Source: Mermis nigrescens
Lineage: Eukaryota > Nematoda > Enoplea > Mermithida > Mermithidae
Assembly (NCBI GenBank): GCA_036768485.1
Contig: JAVLUZ010000143.1
Location: 6,825,531-6,889,530 of the forward strand
Direction of reading: 5' to 3'
Length of the DNA stretch: 64,000 nucleotides
Made by a program: the position numbers and the translations under genes. Each line of letters starts with the position of its first letter. Position 1 is the stretch's first letter. Positions 49,401 through 52,869 of the stretch are shown here, piece after piece. A model generated the notes under the pieces. The model saw only the letters and a list, made by a program, of their open reading frames with translations, made no database searches and was not told where the DNA came from.

Positions 49401-50971
49401 ACCTCTTTTTGATCCGTGATAATATTACAAAATTTACGAATCTTTTCACTCGTAACATTCGATCGTGACATCTGGTGAAACCGCCCAGTCGTTATTCGTG
49501 CAAAAACACTCGTAAAAAGTACTCGTAGAACTCGTAGCCCGTGGCTCGTAAATCTCAGTTTTTGGTGAAACGGAAATGCTAAGCACTCGTAGCCAGTACT
49601 CGTGAAACCGTCACCCGTAACTCGTAACTTTTAGCTTTGTGGTGAAACCGGGCCTAGGGGTGTATTGCAGCAAATGGTTTACGAGAAACCAATCATAAAC
49701 CTTAGTATGTTAAAACGATGCATAAAACTTTGTTGGCGCATCCTGTCACAGGAAAGCATAAATGGGACCATAGCTGAGTTTAGTGTGCAATTGAACTTTC
49801 TTGCTCTGGAGGACATTGCGAATATTACTTCTTGTGAAACTGTTTTCGGTGCATTCTATGAAATTCTTCATCAGACTTAAAGAGGTCGAAGGAAATGATG
49901 TACACTTTTTTGCCTCTTCCTGGTATAAGGTACAGATCCATCATAAACTATCCAACGTTTTTTCGCAGTAGGTATGTATCTCAATTTAATCTCGCTGCTG
50001 AGCTTAAATTTACTAAATATACATTTTATTGAATACCAGTGTTTTTTGTACAATGTTCCTTTCTACGTGTACAACGATGGTCCCCAAAAGTCTGTGTACA
50101 TTTCGCACACGCAAATTTTTGCGCATTATTATATGGTACAGTAGCACATTCAGTGCTTTCAGACTGGTAAAACAGGGGTTTTCAACCTTTCATAGTGTAT
50201 TTTAACGAATTTCTGTGTTTTTGATGGCAAAATTCTAAAAACTACCTCAAAACGACGCGAAGCGCCGAAAAATTTGACATTTTTCCTCTCCAAATGCAAA
50301 TTCTGCCATTATAAAGATATAAAAATCAGACAATATAAGGTAGTTTTACACGATTATTTCATTAACAAATCTGAACGAGCGTACCTATAGCTAAAAGTCG
50401 AAAAAAATTGTTGTGCCTATCCAGCTTTAAAGAAATCTGTCAATGAAGAGCATAGAATTGGCACTGACATTGCATTGAATACATTCCCTTGTACTTACCC
50501 GTAATTAGGGTTTATTTGGCAATTTTCCTATTTTAAATTGCAACTTATATAGTGTTTAAAAAGACTTATTTACCTGAAATAAGTTTTTTACCCGATTCAG
50601 ATTTAATATATTAATTTATTCATTCCTCACTTTGGATTGAATGACTATCTTTTGGACCCACTCCACCACCCGCTGTTTATAAGAATGAATTCAGCGAGTG
50701 TGGGTTACAAAACTTTGCAATAGCGCGTGCGAGAACCAAAAAAGCCGGGTAACAGCGGGCGCGGGTATCCGCTGCATCCATAATAGAAAGTAAAATAATA
50801 GACACCCTACCTTATTCTTTTCCGTTTGTTCGACTTGTCCTTTATATGATACCTCTCACTGAATAATTCGCCTTCAAGAGGAGCATCGGTTTTGTCTTCG
50901 TAATCAAGCTGGTTGTGCGATCTATCTGGTTGTAATGAAGTGATGTCACTTGAGTACGAAACAGCTTCCAT
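2484..50971 (-). CDS. RAD54L2: RAD54L2/ARIP4-like SNF2-family ATPase, 22 coding exons
   Basis: SNF2-family helicase-like ATPase of the ATRX/ARIP4 branch. Vertebrate ARIP4 is a nuclear, DNA-dependent ATPase that binds SUMO and the androgen receptor. I assembled the gene by eye from exons matching the family in order: 50811-50971, 47622-47767, 44715-44816, 40879-41032, 40192-40259, 39542-39663, 39362-39478, 37622-37847, 36769-36936, 35558-35672, 30180-30407, 28516-28693, 26824-27102, 19356-19474, 17487-17584, 17324-17417, 15905-16110, 14327-14400, 12593-12697, 10599-10773, 5682-5828, 2484-2650. Every junction is GT-AG, phases agree and the sum is 3249 nt (1082 aa). Walker A lies near residue 285, DEGH at 438-441, LTGYPLQNN at 465-473 and CRVYRYGQ at 823-830. 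It is shorter than human ARIP4 (about 1467 aa) because the acidic N-terminus and low-complexity C-terminus are reduced. An in-frame TAA lies two codons before the chosen ATG. Confidence 0.93.
3256..3488 (+). mobile_element. Family A short element nested in the hAT-like element
   Basis: 233 bp from CACAAGTGGGCC to GTGCCACCTATG, flanked by CTTCCAAG (3248-3255) and CTTCCAGG (3489-3496). Inserted after the host element, since it lies inside it. Confidence 0.8.
4080..4870. repeat. Internal module repeats with hairpin word and TGTACA palindromes
   Basis: Two to three imperfect repeats of a module: TTTGTACATGTACAAA-type palindromes, a stretch GAAGACAAAAA, then CGGCGCTTCGCGCCG (4247-4261, 4557-4571, 4650-4664; a degenerate copy near 4341). 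The same module occurs inverted at about 23250-24060, 32610-33010, 50036-50350 and 21655-21790. Confidence 0.7.
5303..5681. other. Remainder of intron 21, nothing recognised
   Basis: AT-rich intronic DNA between the hAT-like element and exon 21. No repeat or ORF worth calling. Confidence 0.4.
5682..5828 (-). CDS. RAD54L2: RAD54L2 exon 21 (C-terminal conserved patch)
   Basis: Encodes [20 protein letters not shown] and [17 protein letters not shown]. Corresponds to the conserved C-terminal patch of ARIP4 (IPGLNSSTD... then YIRTSDGRIFAVR). Acceptor TCTTTAG|CG, donor TTTG|GTTAGC, phase 1. An extra exon between 20 and 21 cannot be excluded because the vertebrate linker is longer. Confidence 0.8.
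6109..6165. repeat. (CA)n microsatellite
   Basis: CA dinucleotide run with a short CATGCACGCAAG interruption, in intron 20 close to exon 21. Confidence 0.9.
6303..6725. mobile_element. Degraded copy of the GGGGCGTAACCAGG hAT-like family
   Basis: Left end CGTAACCAG, right end CCTGGTCACGCCC. The interior (about 6480-6690) matches 38128-38692 inverted and 46790-47083 (shared word CCATTATTTTC followed by a GGTCCCCGAGATA-like word). Target duplication not clear. Confidence 0.55.
7339..7499 (-). mobile_element. Family A short element (inverted orientation)
   Basis: Starts CATACATGGGCAGCACC and ends CCACGCCCATGTGTG. Same terminal pair as family A in the opposite orientation. Target duplication unclear. 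Confidence 0.6.
7500..8406. other. Intron 20 stretch, nothing certain
   Basis: AT-rich; words such as AAAATGGCCGACCACCCC (8024-8041) recur near 9490, 24665 and 33660, so part is an old repeat. No coding sequence supported. Confidence 0.4.
8407..8882. mobile_element. CAGTGGCGGATT hAT-like element (short copy)
   Basis: Left end CAGTGGCGGATTCAGG; right end the inverse of AAGTGCAGATTTAGAG with a GCGGGCGGCC-rich subterminus. Same family as 31726-34694 and a partial copy at about 3500-3690. Carries a hairpin-word variant at 8738. Target duplication weak. Confidence 0.55.
8902..9134. mobile_element. Family B short element
   Basis: 233 bp, CATACATGGACATAGGGAGG to CATTGTGCATCTATG, with a perfect 8-bp duplication ATCCCCAC (8894-8901 and 9135-9142). 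Homologous to 42657-42884. Confidence 0.85.
9670..9796 (-). mobile_element. Family A short element (inverted, 127 bp)
   Basis: CATACGTGGGCAGCAAGG to CCCACGCCCATGTGTG; interior like 7339-7499. Confidence 0.6.
10599..10773 (-). CDS. RAD54L2: RAD54L2 exon 20 (HESLLL motif)
   Basis: Begins [20 protein letters not shown], then a basic helix ([14 protein letters not shown]). Matches EHESLLLNRKDHKLTKAEKK of ARIP4. Acceptor TTTTCAG|CAA. The donor is uncertain: CATG|GTGCGA (10599) or TTAG|GTCATG (10605) both leave phase 1. Confidence 0.85.
10856..11251. mobile_element. Family D short element
   Basis: 396 bp. Left GTACACAGCTTGGGAATTC, right CCCCCAAGATAATATATG. Flanks CAAGTAAC and CAGGTAAG (6 of 8). 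Contains a hairpin-word relative GGCGTGAAGCGCCG. Homologous to 23420-23827 and 16652-17069. Confidence 0.7.
11980..12530. repeat. Interspersed repeat with TAGCTAT-rich interior
   Basis: Begins near GGTCAAACTTTCAGGGGGA and is full of TAGCTATATAGCC-type words. A second copy of the start lies at about 45160-45380. Ends and target site not resolved. Runs up to 62 bp from exon 19. Confidence 0.5.
12593..12697 (-). CDS. RAD54L2: RAD54L2 exon 19
   Basis: 35 codons ending [19 protein letters not shown], aligning with ESVLQLACLKYPHLITKE just before EHESLLL. Acceptor CGTTTAG|GAA and donor CAG|GTGACA are both phase 0, fitting exons 18 and 20. Confidence 0.82.
12698..13008. other. Intron 18, first part, nothing recognised
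   Basis: No repeat family or coding sequence seen. Confidence 0.4.
13009..13131 (-). mobile_element. Family A short element (inverted, 123 bp)
   Basis: CATACATGGGCAGCAATC to CCTATGCCTATCTGTG; same layout as 9670-9796. Confidence 0.55.
13132..14326. other. Intron 18, last part, nothing recognised
   Basis: AT-rich; several short ORFs in both strands have no recognisable similarity. Confidence 0.4.
14327..14400 (-). CDS. RAD54L2: RAD54L2 exon 18
   Basis: Asp codon split with exon 17, then [20 protein letters not shown], matching RVVDDLNPMLNFTRKEVENL. Acceptor TATTTCAG|AT. Donor GAT|GTGATT is the best-fitting choice (phase 0) but not strong. Confidence 0.85.
14757..15187. mobile_element. Family C short element
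   Basis: Left end ATGCACAAGGTCAGGGTCGG, right end inverse of CATGCACATATAGG. Homologous to 44121-44505 and, inverted, to 27574-27969 and 45387-45818. Holds a hairpin-word variant (15036-15050). Confidence 0.65.
15581..15830 (+). mobile_element. Family A short element, perfect target duplication
   Basis: 250 bp, CACACCTGGGCGTGGGG to CTGCCCACGTATG, flanked by ATAGGGAC (15573-15580 and 15831-15838). Ends 74 bp from exon 17. Confidence 0.88.
15905..16110 (-). CDS. RAD54L2: RAD54L2 exon 17 (motifs V and VI)
   Basis: Encodes [37 protein letters not shown] and KQGMS. Motif VI arginines are R824 and R827 in the model. Nearly identical to vertebrate ARIP4. Acceptor GCTTTTAG|G, donor AGTG|GTCAGT, phase 1. 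Confidence 0.97.
16652..17069. mobile_element. Family D short element (inverted)
   Basis: CATACATGATCTTGGGGG to CCCATGCTGTGCACGTCTG, inverse of 23420-23827. Includes CCGGCGCTTCGCTCC at about 16850. Confidence 0.65.
17324..17417 (-). CDS. RAD54L2: RAD54L2 exon 16
   Basis: Encodes [20 protein letters not shown] and FLISTR: the family's RLDGSTPAFERERLINQFN and LLSTRAG segments. Acceptor TTTTCTAG|GA, donor ACTCG|GTAAAA, phase 2. Confidence 0.93.
17487..17584 (-). CDS. RAD54L2: RAD54L2 exon 15
   Basis: Encodes [16 protein letters not shown] and [11 protein letters not shown], matching QSLSTLALIEEFLGK and the KW...NISYFR of ARIP4. Acceptor TTTCAG|C, donor TTTC|GTAAGT, phase 1. Separated from exon 16 by only 69 nt. 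Confidence 0.93.
17585..19355. other. Intron 14: foldback ends of a pogo-like element, otherwise unrecognised
   Basis: At 18343-18381, TACAATGGAACTTTGTTATC is followed by its partial inverse AGTTCCATTGTACGAGG, resembling two Tc1/pogo-type terminal repeats head to head. No transposase frame and no other repeat resolved. Confidence 0.4.
19356..19474 (-). CDS. RAD54L2: RAD54L2 exon 14
   Basis: Encodes [20 protein letters not shown] and [10 protein letters not shown] (last codon split), matching AKDLLTNYQTGVLENSPKMV and KLGDKILVFS: motif IV of the C-terminal RecA lobe. Acceptor GTTTCAG|GCT, donor TTCAG|GTTAAA, phase 2. Confidence 0.93.
20867..22160. mobile_element. hAT-like element with AGGCGTAGYCA ends, nested
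   Basis: Left CATAGGCGTAGCCACGGGG, right inverse of CAGAGGCGTAGTCAGAA. Target CAGTCAGC at 20859-20866 and 22161-22168. Interior has the hairpin module (CCGGCGTTTCGCGCCGG at about 21730; second variant at about 21817). Related by ends to the GGGGCGTAACCAGG family. Confidence 0.8.
22520..25507. mobile_element. hAT-like element CAGTGATCGG, nested (copy 1)
   Basis: Ends CAGTGATCGGACCGAG and inverse, with subterminal arrays of the palindromic words CCTCGGCC/GGCCGAGG. Perfect 8-bp duplication GTACCCGG (22512-22519, 25508-25515). Without the inserted family D element it is about 2.57 kb, close to the 2.48-kb copy at 31925-34404. No transposase seen. Confidence 0.9.
23420..23827. mobile_element. Family D short element, innermost of the nest; empty site visible
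   Basis: 408 bp from CATACATGCACAG to GATCATGTATG, with a perfect 8-bp duplication ATCTTAGC (23412-23419, 23828-23835). The other copy of the host element has the uninterrupted site (ATCTTAGCTAATTCC near 32775), which fixes both the boundaries and the duplication length. Confidence 0.93.
25554..26387. other. Intron 13, end near exon 13, nothing recognised
   Basis: AT-rich, no repeat or ORF supported. Confidence 0.4.
26388..26806. mobile_element. Family E short element, beside exon 13 donor
   Basis: CATTCATGCACACGGTC on the left, GTGTGCACGTG to TATATG on the right. Homologous throughout to 40395-40855. The right boundary is uncertain by a few bases and lies about 17 nt from the exon 13 donor. 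Confidence 0.6.
26824..27102 (-). CDS. RAD54L2: RAD54L2 exon 13
   Basis: Begins [16 protein letters not shown] (family IWNHPDVLYEAL). It then carries a variable Ser/Asn/Pro-rich insert as in vertebrates and ends DFKW. Donor TGG|GTACAA (phase 0) gives W-A continuity with exon 14 as in human WAKD. A stronger-looking GTATGT lies 10 nt further but breaks that alignment. Confidence 0.9.
27574..27969. mobile_element. Family C short element
   Basis: CATACATGCACATAG to CTTGTGCACTTATC, 8-bp flanks GTTTAAAA and GTTCAAAA (27566-27573, 27970-27977). Confidence 0.78.
28516..28693 (-). CDS. RAD54L2: RAD54L2 exon 12 (inter-lobe)
   Basis: Encodes [20 protein letters not shown] and [10 protein letters not shown], matching GHTVLKIHLPAKEENVILVR and LKAFCVCCK of ARIP4. 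Acceptor ATTTCAG|G, donor AAG|GTGAGT, phase 0. Confidence 0.95.
28694..30179. other. Intron 11, nothing recognised
   Basis: About 1.5 kb of AT-rich DNA without clear repeats; two overlapping plus-strand ORFs (60 and 83 codons, 29337-29644) have no recognisable similarity. Confidence 0.4.
30180..30407 (-). CDS. RAD54L2: RAD54L2 exon 11 (motif III)
   Basis: Encodes [39 protein letters not shown] and [12 protein letters not shown]. Nearly identical to vertebrate ARIP4. LTGYPLQNN is SNF2 motif III. Acceptor TTTGCAG|G, donor CAAAG|GTAAAA, phase 2. Confidence 0.96.
30728..31331. mobile_element. Possible short inverted-repeat element
   Basis: Left AGAGTGGCCTCAAAAAAGG and right CTTTTTAGGCCACCCT form imperfect inverted ends. 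TA precedes the left end. Interior ORFs are not recognisable. Superfamily unknown. Confidence 0.4.
31338..31411. repeat. (TA)n microsatellite
   Basis: About 37 uninterrupted TA units, directly right of the element at 30728-31331. Confidence 0.95.
31726..34694. mobile_element. CAGTGGCGGATT hAT-like element hosting a second element
   Basis: Left AACTGGCGGATTTAGAGG, right inverse of CAGTGGCGAATCCAGG. Perfect 8-bp duplication GTAGAGCT (31718-31725, 34695-34702). Own sequence is only about 0.48 kb; the remainder is the element 31925-34404. Confidence 0.85.
31925..34404. mobile_element. hAT-like element CAGTGATCGG (copy 2)
   Basis: 2480 bp, same ends and interior as 22520-25507, with a perfect 8-bp duplication GTCAGAAG (31917-31924, 34405-34412). 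Carries hairpin words at about 33061 and 33437 and the TGTACA module. No transposase. Confidence 0.92.
35085..35385. repeat. Interspersed repeat, copy at 43730-44000
   Basis: Segments with TGTATGGTGAAAGCTCTAG and CGTTTGTAAGCACTTTT align along their length with 43730-44000. Ends not defined. Lies in intron 10, upstream in genome order of exon 10. Confidence 0.5.
35558..35672 (-). CDS. RAD54L2: RAD54L2 exon 10 (DEGH box)
   Basis: Encodes [16 protein letters not shown] and [13 protein letters not shown] (residues 438-441) is the Walker B/motif II form typical of the ATRX/ARIP4 branch. Acceptor TTTAAAG|AA, donor ACCAG|GTACGT, phase 2. Confidence 0.96.
36444..36700. mobile_element. Family D short element (truncated)
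   Basis: Left end CATACATGCACAGCATATG and about 250 bp of homology to 23420-23670. The other end is missing. Confidence 0.6.
36769..36936 (-). CDS. RAD54L2: RAD54L2 exon 9
   Basis: Contains [20 protein letters not shown], matching [17 protein letters not shown] of ARIP4, then a basic and helical linker rich in Lys, Ala and Glu. Acceptor TTTTCAAG|AA, donor GGCG|GTTAGT, phase 1. Confidence 0.94.
36937..37621. other. Intron 8, with duplicated exon 8 end
   Basis: Otherwise unremarkable. At 37563-37594 there is a near copy of the last coding bases and donor of exon 8. Confidence 0.5.
37622..37847 (-). CDS. RAD54L2: RAD54L2 exon 8 (motifs Ia/Ib)
   Basis: Begins [19 protein letters not shown] and continues [19 protein letters not shown], the family's ISFIDVLFRHT...VPVNTLQNW stretch. 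Acceptor CTTTAG|GTA, donor ACGC|GTTAGT, phase 1. A near-identical copy of the exon end and its donor lies about 50 nt into the intron (37563-37594). Confidence 0.94.
38128..38692. mobile_element. GGGGCGTAACCAGG hAT-like element (565 bp)
   Basis: Left GGCGTAACAAGG, right CCTGGTTACGCCCCTG. Flanks GCAATATG and TCAATATG (7 of 8). Interior homologous to 6480-6690 and 46790-47083. Two hairpin words near 38456 and 38540. Confidence 0.75.
38693..39361. other. Intron 7, last part, nothing recognised
   Basis: AT-rich intron sequence before exon 7. No feature supported. Confidence 0.4.
39362..39478 (-). CDS. RAD54L2: RAD54L2 exon 7 (Walker A)
   Basis: Encodes [18 protein letters not shown] and [17 protein letters not shown]. 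The nucleotide-binding Walker A is MGLGKT near residue 285. Nearly identical to the family here. Acceptor TTTTAAAG|CTT, donor CAG|GTGATT, phase 0. Confidence 0.95.
39542..39663 (-). CDS. RAD54L2: RAD54L2 exon 6 (motif Q region)
   Basis: Encodes [20 protein letters not shown] and then LKPHQ. Strong match to LVNLNHPPEEE...KPHQ of ARIP4, the start of the ATPase core. Acceptor TTTAG|AT; donor CAA|GTAGAT, phase 0. Followed by a 63-nt intron that has no stop in frame. Confidence 0.92.
40192..40259 (-). CDS. RAD54L2: RAD54L2 exon 5 (68 nt)
   Basis: Short linker exon with 22 full codons ([22 protein letters not shown]). Weak similarity to the vertebrate segment before LVNLNHPP, but phase 2 in and phase 1 out fit both neighbours exactly and form Gln and His codons. 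Donor GGC|GTATCA; acceptor CTTAAG|GG. Confidence 0.6.
40395..40855. mobile_element. Family E short element, beside exon 4 donor
   Basis: Homologous to 26388-26806. Ends CATGTACGCGG and AGCATGTGTG. Flanks GTATGAGA and GTGTGGGA (6 of 8, both transitions). Ends 22 bp from the exon 4 donor. Confidence 0.65.
40879..41032 (-). CDS. RAD54L2: RAD54L2 exon 4 (acidic VICL motif)
   Basis: Contains [17 protein letters not shown], corresponding to VICLDSSSGSEDE of vertebrate ARIP4. Acceptor CTTTGAG|GTTC. Donor GGTCA|GTAACG (phase 2) agrees with exon 5; an overlapping GTCAGT four bases earlier would not. A transposon end lies about 22 bp downstream of the donor. Confidence 0.7.
41033..41873. other. Intron 3, end near exon 4, nothing recognised
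   Basis: No repeat family or ORF recognised. Confidence 0.4.
41874..43083. mobile_element. hAT-like element with GCACCGGCGCCGGTGC termini
   Basis: 1210 bp, same type as 3002-5302. Left TAGTGGGTGTCAGTGCCGG; right has an array of GCACCGGCGCCGGTGC words. Flanks ATGCGCAG and ATGCACAG (41866-41873, 43084-43091). Hosts a family B element at 42657-42884. Confidence 0.72.
42657..42884. mobile_element. Family B short element, nested
   Basis: CATACATGCACATAAGGAGG to CCTTGTGCATCTATG, homologous to 8902-9134. Target duplication not clean. Confidence 0.7.
43730..44000. repeat. Interspersed repeat, copy of 35085-35385
   Basis: Aligns with 35085-35385 (shared words GTTTGTAAGC and TGCATTTTAC/CGCATTTTAC). 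Confidence 0.5.
44121..44505. mobile_element. Family C short element
   Basis: Left GGTGCACAAGGTCAGGGTCGG-like end, right CTTATGTGCTTGTATG. Interior homologous to 14757-15187. Left boundary and target site uncertain. Confidence 0.65.
44540..44673 (-). mobile_element. Family A-related fragment
   Basis: Right part matches 9670-9796 (ends CCCATGCCCATGTGTG). The left terminus is degraded. Ends about 40 bp from the exon 3 donor. Confidence 0.5.
44715..44816 (-). CDS. RAD54L2: RAD54L2 exon 3 (acidic, SUMO-interaction-like)
   Basis: Encodes [18 protein letters not shown], a hydrophobic-plus-acidic motif like the VIELSSGEED/SUMO-interacting part of ARIP4. Donor AACG|GTGGGT is phase 1 and forms a Gly codon with exon 4. 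The acceptor is uncertain: CCAACAG at 44817 is used, but an alternative two bases in would change the phase. Confidence 0.6.
45160..45380. repeat. Copy of the TAGCTAT-rich repeat of 11980-12530
   Basis: Begins GATCAAACTTTCAGGGGGAA and has GATAGCTAATTGC. More of it continues after the insertion at 45387-45818. Confidence 0.5.
45387..45818. mobile_element. Family C short element
   Basis: CATACATACACGTAGGGGG to CTTGTGCACCTATG, flanks ATAGCCAT and ATAGCCGT (45379-45386, 45819-45826). Contains a hairpin-word variant at 45529. Confidence 0.8.
46003..47083. mobile_element. GGGGCGTAACCAGG hAT-like element with 7-copy hairpin array
   Basis: 1081 bp with ends CAGGGGCGTAACCAGG and CCTGGTTACGCCCCTG, flanks CATTTATG and CATATATG (7 of 8). 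Left half is a minisatellite of about 92-93 bp units, each with CGGCGCTTCGCGCCG. Right half matches 38128-38692 inverted. No transposase. Confidence 0.85.
46180..46748. repeat. Tandem array, seven units of about 92 bp with a hairpin word
   Basis: Hairpin words start at 46180, 46271, 46363, 46456, 46549, 46641 and 46734, so the spacing is 91-93 bp. Unit context is AAATTGTCAAAATTTT then the hairpin then AATTTCTTATGTTCTAT. Units are similar throughout, hence a minisatellite and not a CRISPR array. Confidence 0.92.
47084..47621. other. Intron 2, end near exon 2, nothing recognised
   Basis: AT-rich; first 60 bases probably belong to the repeat interrupted by the 46003 element. Confidence 0.4.
47622..47767 (-). 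CDS. RAD54L2: RAD54L2 exon 2
   Basis: Acceptor CACAG| joins the phase-2 end of exon 1 to give an Arg codon, then [20 protein letters not shown]. This matches the conserved AAQQEE/ERRKRL segment of ARIP4. The start is well supported. The end (GCCG|GTGCAT, phase 1) is chosen because it fits exon 3 and keeps a GC-richer open stretch. An earlier donor after LKR (GTAATT) is possible. Confidence 0.7.
48285..49654. mobile_element. DNA transposon with GGCCCGGTTTCACC inverted ends, no transposase
   Basis: Perfect 14-bp inverted ends (GGCCCGGTTTCACC and GGTGAAACCGGGCC). Both sides carry long arrays of ACTCGTAA/TTACGAGT-type words interspersed with GGTTTCACC and GGTGAAACC. The centre has an AAT-rich microsatellite (about 48715-48890). 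Superfamily and target duplication not determined. Confidence 0.75.
48715..48890. repeat. AAT/ATT-rich microsatellite
   Basis: Runs of AATAAT and ATTATT forming imperfect inverted arms inside the element at 48285-49654. Confidence 0.85.
50036..50350. repeat. Stand-alone copy of the TGTACA/hairpin module
   Basis: AGTGTTTTTTGTACAATG at the left, then ACGATGGTCCCCAAAAGTCT and GACGCGAAGCGCCG. It matches parts of 23250-24060 and, inverted, 4080-4870. Upstream in gene order of exon 2, inside intron 1. Confidence 0.65.
50811..50971 (-). CDS. RAD54L2: RAD54L2 exon 1 (start codon, N-terminus)
   Basis: Starts at ATG 50971 with an in-frame TAA two codons upstream. Encodes about 53 residues, hydrophilic and acidic, ending in a basic run (SNKRKRIR) that aligns with the basic stretch before RKLLRE in vertebrate ARIP4. 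Donor is AAG|GTAGGG, phase 2. The long acidic N-terminus of the vertebrate protein is absent or sits in an upstream exon I did not find. Confidence 0.75.
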
Positions 50972-51311
50972 GATTTAACACGCTTCTTATCTATAAATCA
51001 TCAAAGTCTTTTAGGAGACAGGCAGTAGAGAAAATTAAGCAAAGTTCATTACACAAATCGATAGACAAAGATCATCAGCAAATCCATAATCATCGCCGAA
51101 AAATTACTGTCATTCTTGCTTCTTGATCAAATGTTATTTTCTGTATAAAATCTGTGAAGAACAGAAGACATGTGCGAAATACGCTTTCTGTTTTATAAAG
51201 AAAAGACTGAAAATGGAGCTTCTAAACCGCGCGCTTAGGATAAATATATTCAAAATACAATTGTGAAATTCGGTGCGAAGCGCCGAAAACGTTTTGCAAT
51301 TTTTTGCTAGA
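50972..51311. other. 5' flank of RAD54L2, no promoter recognised
   Basis: AT-rich, between the start codon and the first LINE fragment. No TATA or initiator that I would defend. Confidence 0.35.
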
Positions 51312-51810
51312 CAGCAAAGGGGGAGCAAAGACAAGACAAGAAAATATTTATTTTCCAGAAGTAATAAACGAAATAAGGTTAAAACACGAATAAATGATAA
51401 AATAGGGACTGAACAAAAGGACACATACATCACGGAGTAAGAAACTAGGTATGCCCCGACATTAAATATGTAAAATCAATGTTTCGTAGCTCTTTTTTTA
51501 AACAAACTAATTTGATACATGAGAAACAAACATATGTGAAGACGACGAAGTTCTAAAGAAGGTAGGTTGAGCAGCTTTAGGCGATCAAATAAGTTACTAT
51601 GAAATCCAAAAAGACGCTAATTAAATTAACGTTGAACATTTTTAAGACGATTTATATCATTAGCATAATATGGAATCCATACAGAAACAGAAAACTCAAG
51701 AATGGATCTCACGTAAGTAGTATAATCCCTAACTAATATATTATTATCACGATAAAGAAAAGCTTTATGTATAAGAAAACAACGGAAACAGCTTTTTTAA
51801 TTATGTGATT
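51312..51810 (-). pseudogene. LINE 3' fragment: reverse transcriptase C-terminus plus 3' UTR
   Basis: Minus strand. Around 51650-51720 it reads YVRSILEFSVSVWIPYYAND, the conserved YVRPILEY..VWNPY region of CR1/jockey-like LINEs, then degenerates. The 3' end is TATTTTCTTGTCTTGTC (51316-51335), shared with 52355-52530. 5'-truncated dead copy. Confidence 0.75.
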
Positions 51811-52129
51811 TTAATGCTCTTTACAATTAGGATTATGGAAAATATAAACACCTGTATAGATCACGAATGTAATGTCATTTGCAATAGTTATATTACTCAA
51901 AGAATGAAGCTTTTTCGGATTATTTTTACTAAGATGCAGCAGTGTAAATTTTTCTGTGGCATACGGAAGATTCTCAGATGTCATTTTAGATGGGAAGCGG
52001 GGCACGTGCCTTCCTATCCCTCCTGGATATGGGCCTGTCTCTAGATCACATTATGAATATAGGTATTGTAAAAAAATAAATGCAGCTAGTAGGTAGGTAC
52101 CTAATTTAATTTCACGCAGTTTTATTTCT

Positions 52130-52335
52130 AAAGACAGGTCGCTACTACAAAAGGCATTCATCTCATATGTAAGACCAGTACTGGAATAAGGCGCAGTCGT
52201 TTGGAACCCTATTTACGTTGGGACCTTGATTTATTGAAAAATTTTAACAAAGATTTACAAAACGGCGTTTTAGTGTAGTGATAAAAGCCTCTCTTACCAT
52301 CAGATTGAATTAACTTGGCTTAGAAAGACTTCAAA
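52130..52335 (+). pseudogene. LINE reverse transcriptase C-terminal fragment
   Basis: Plus strand. Reads LLQKAFISYVRPVLE, a stop, then GAVVWNP: the same conserved region as above in a dead, opposite-strand copy. Interrupted at the right by the LINE tail at 52355. Confidence 0.75.
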
Positions 52336-52354
52336 TTCAAATCGGGCAATTTAA

Positions 52355-52530
52355 GAGACAAGACAAGAAAATATTTATTCTCCAACAAAATACACAAAAT
52401 TGGGTAAAACAATACATGATAAAATAGCGACTGAACAAAAGGACATACAGATCACAAAGTGTGATACAACTAGGTATGCCCCGACAATAAAATTGTAAAA
52501 CAATGTTTAGGAGCTCTCTTTTGAGCAAAT
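52355..52530 (-). mobile_element. LINE 3' end (second copy of the 51312 tail)
   Basis: About 175 bp aligning with 51316-51480 (shared words CAAGAAAATATTTATT and AGGTATGCCCCGAC). Severely 5'-truncated insertion. Confidence 0.75.
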
Positions 52531-52869
52531 CAACGTTAGGAGAAGCGATTATATACATCCTCAGGTAACTTATTCCAAATTTTTAAGTGCAATAAATAGT
52601 CATATTTTACTTAATATGTTAAAAGAACTTGATCTTAAGTATGTAACTATAATCGGTTTTCAATTTTGAGGCGTATCTAAGTAAGCGCAGTCCCTGTTGC
52701 ATTTACTTTGTTCCGGTTTCGCCGAGTTTGTCATCTTTTAGTGTACCTTAATCCCTTCAATGGTAAACACATACTTGAAGAAAAAAGACGATGAAAACAA
52801 AATAAGAAAGACGATTTAAACATATACCTACTAAACGAAAGACATAGTTGAAACAGTAAAAATACGCAA

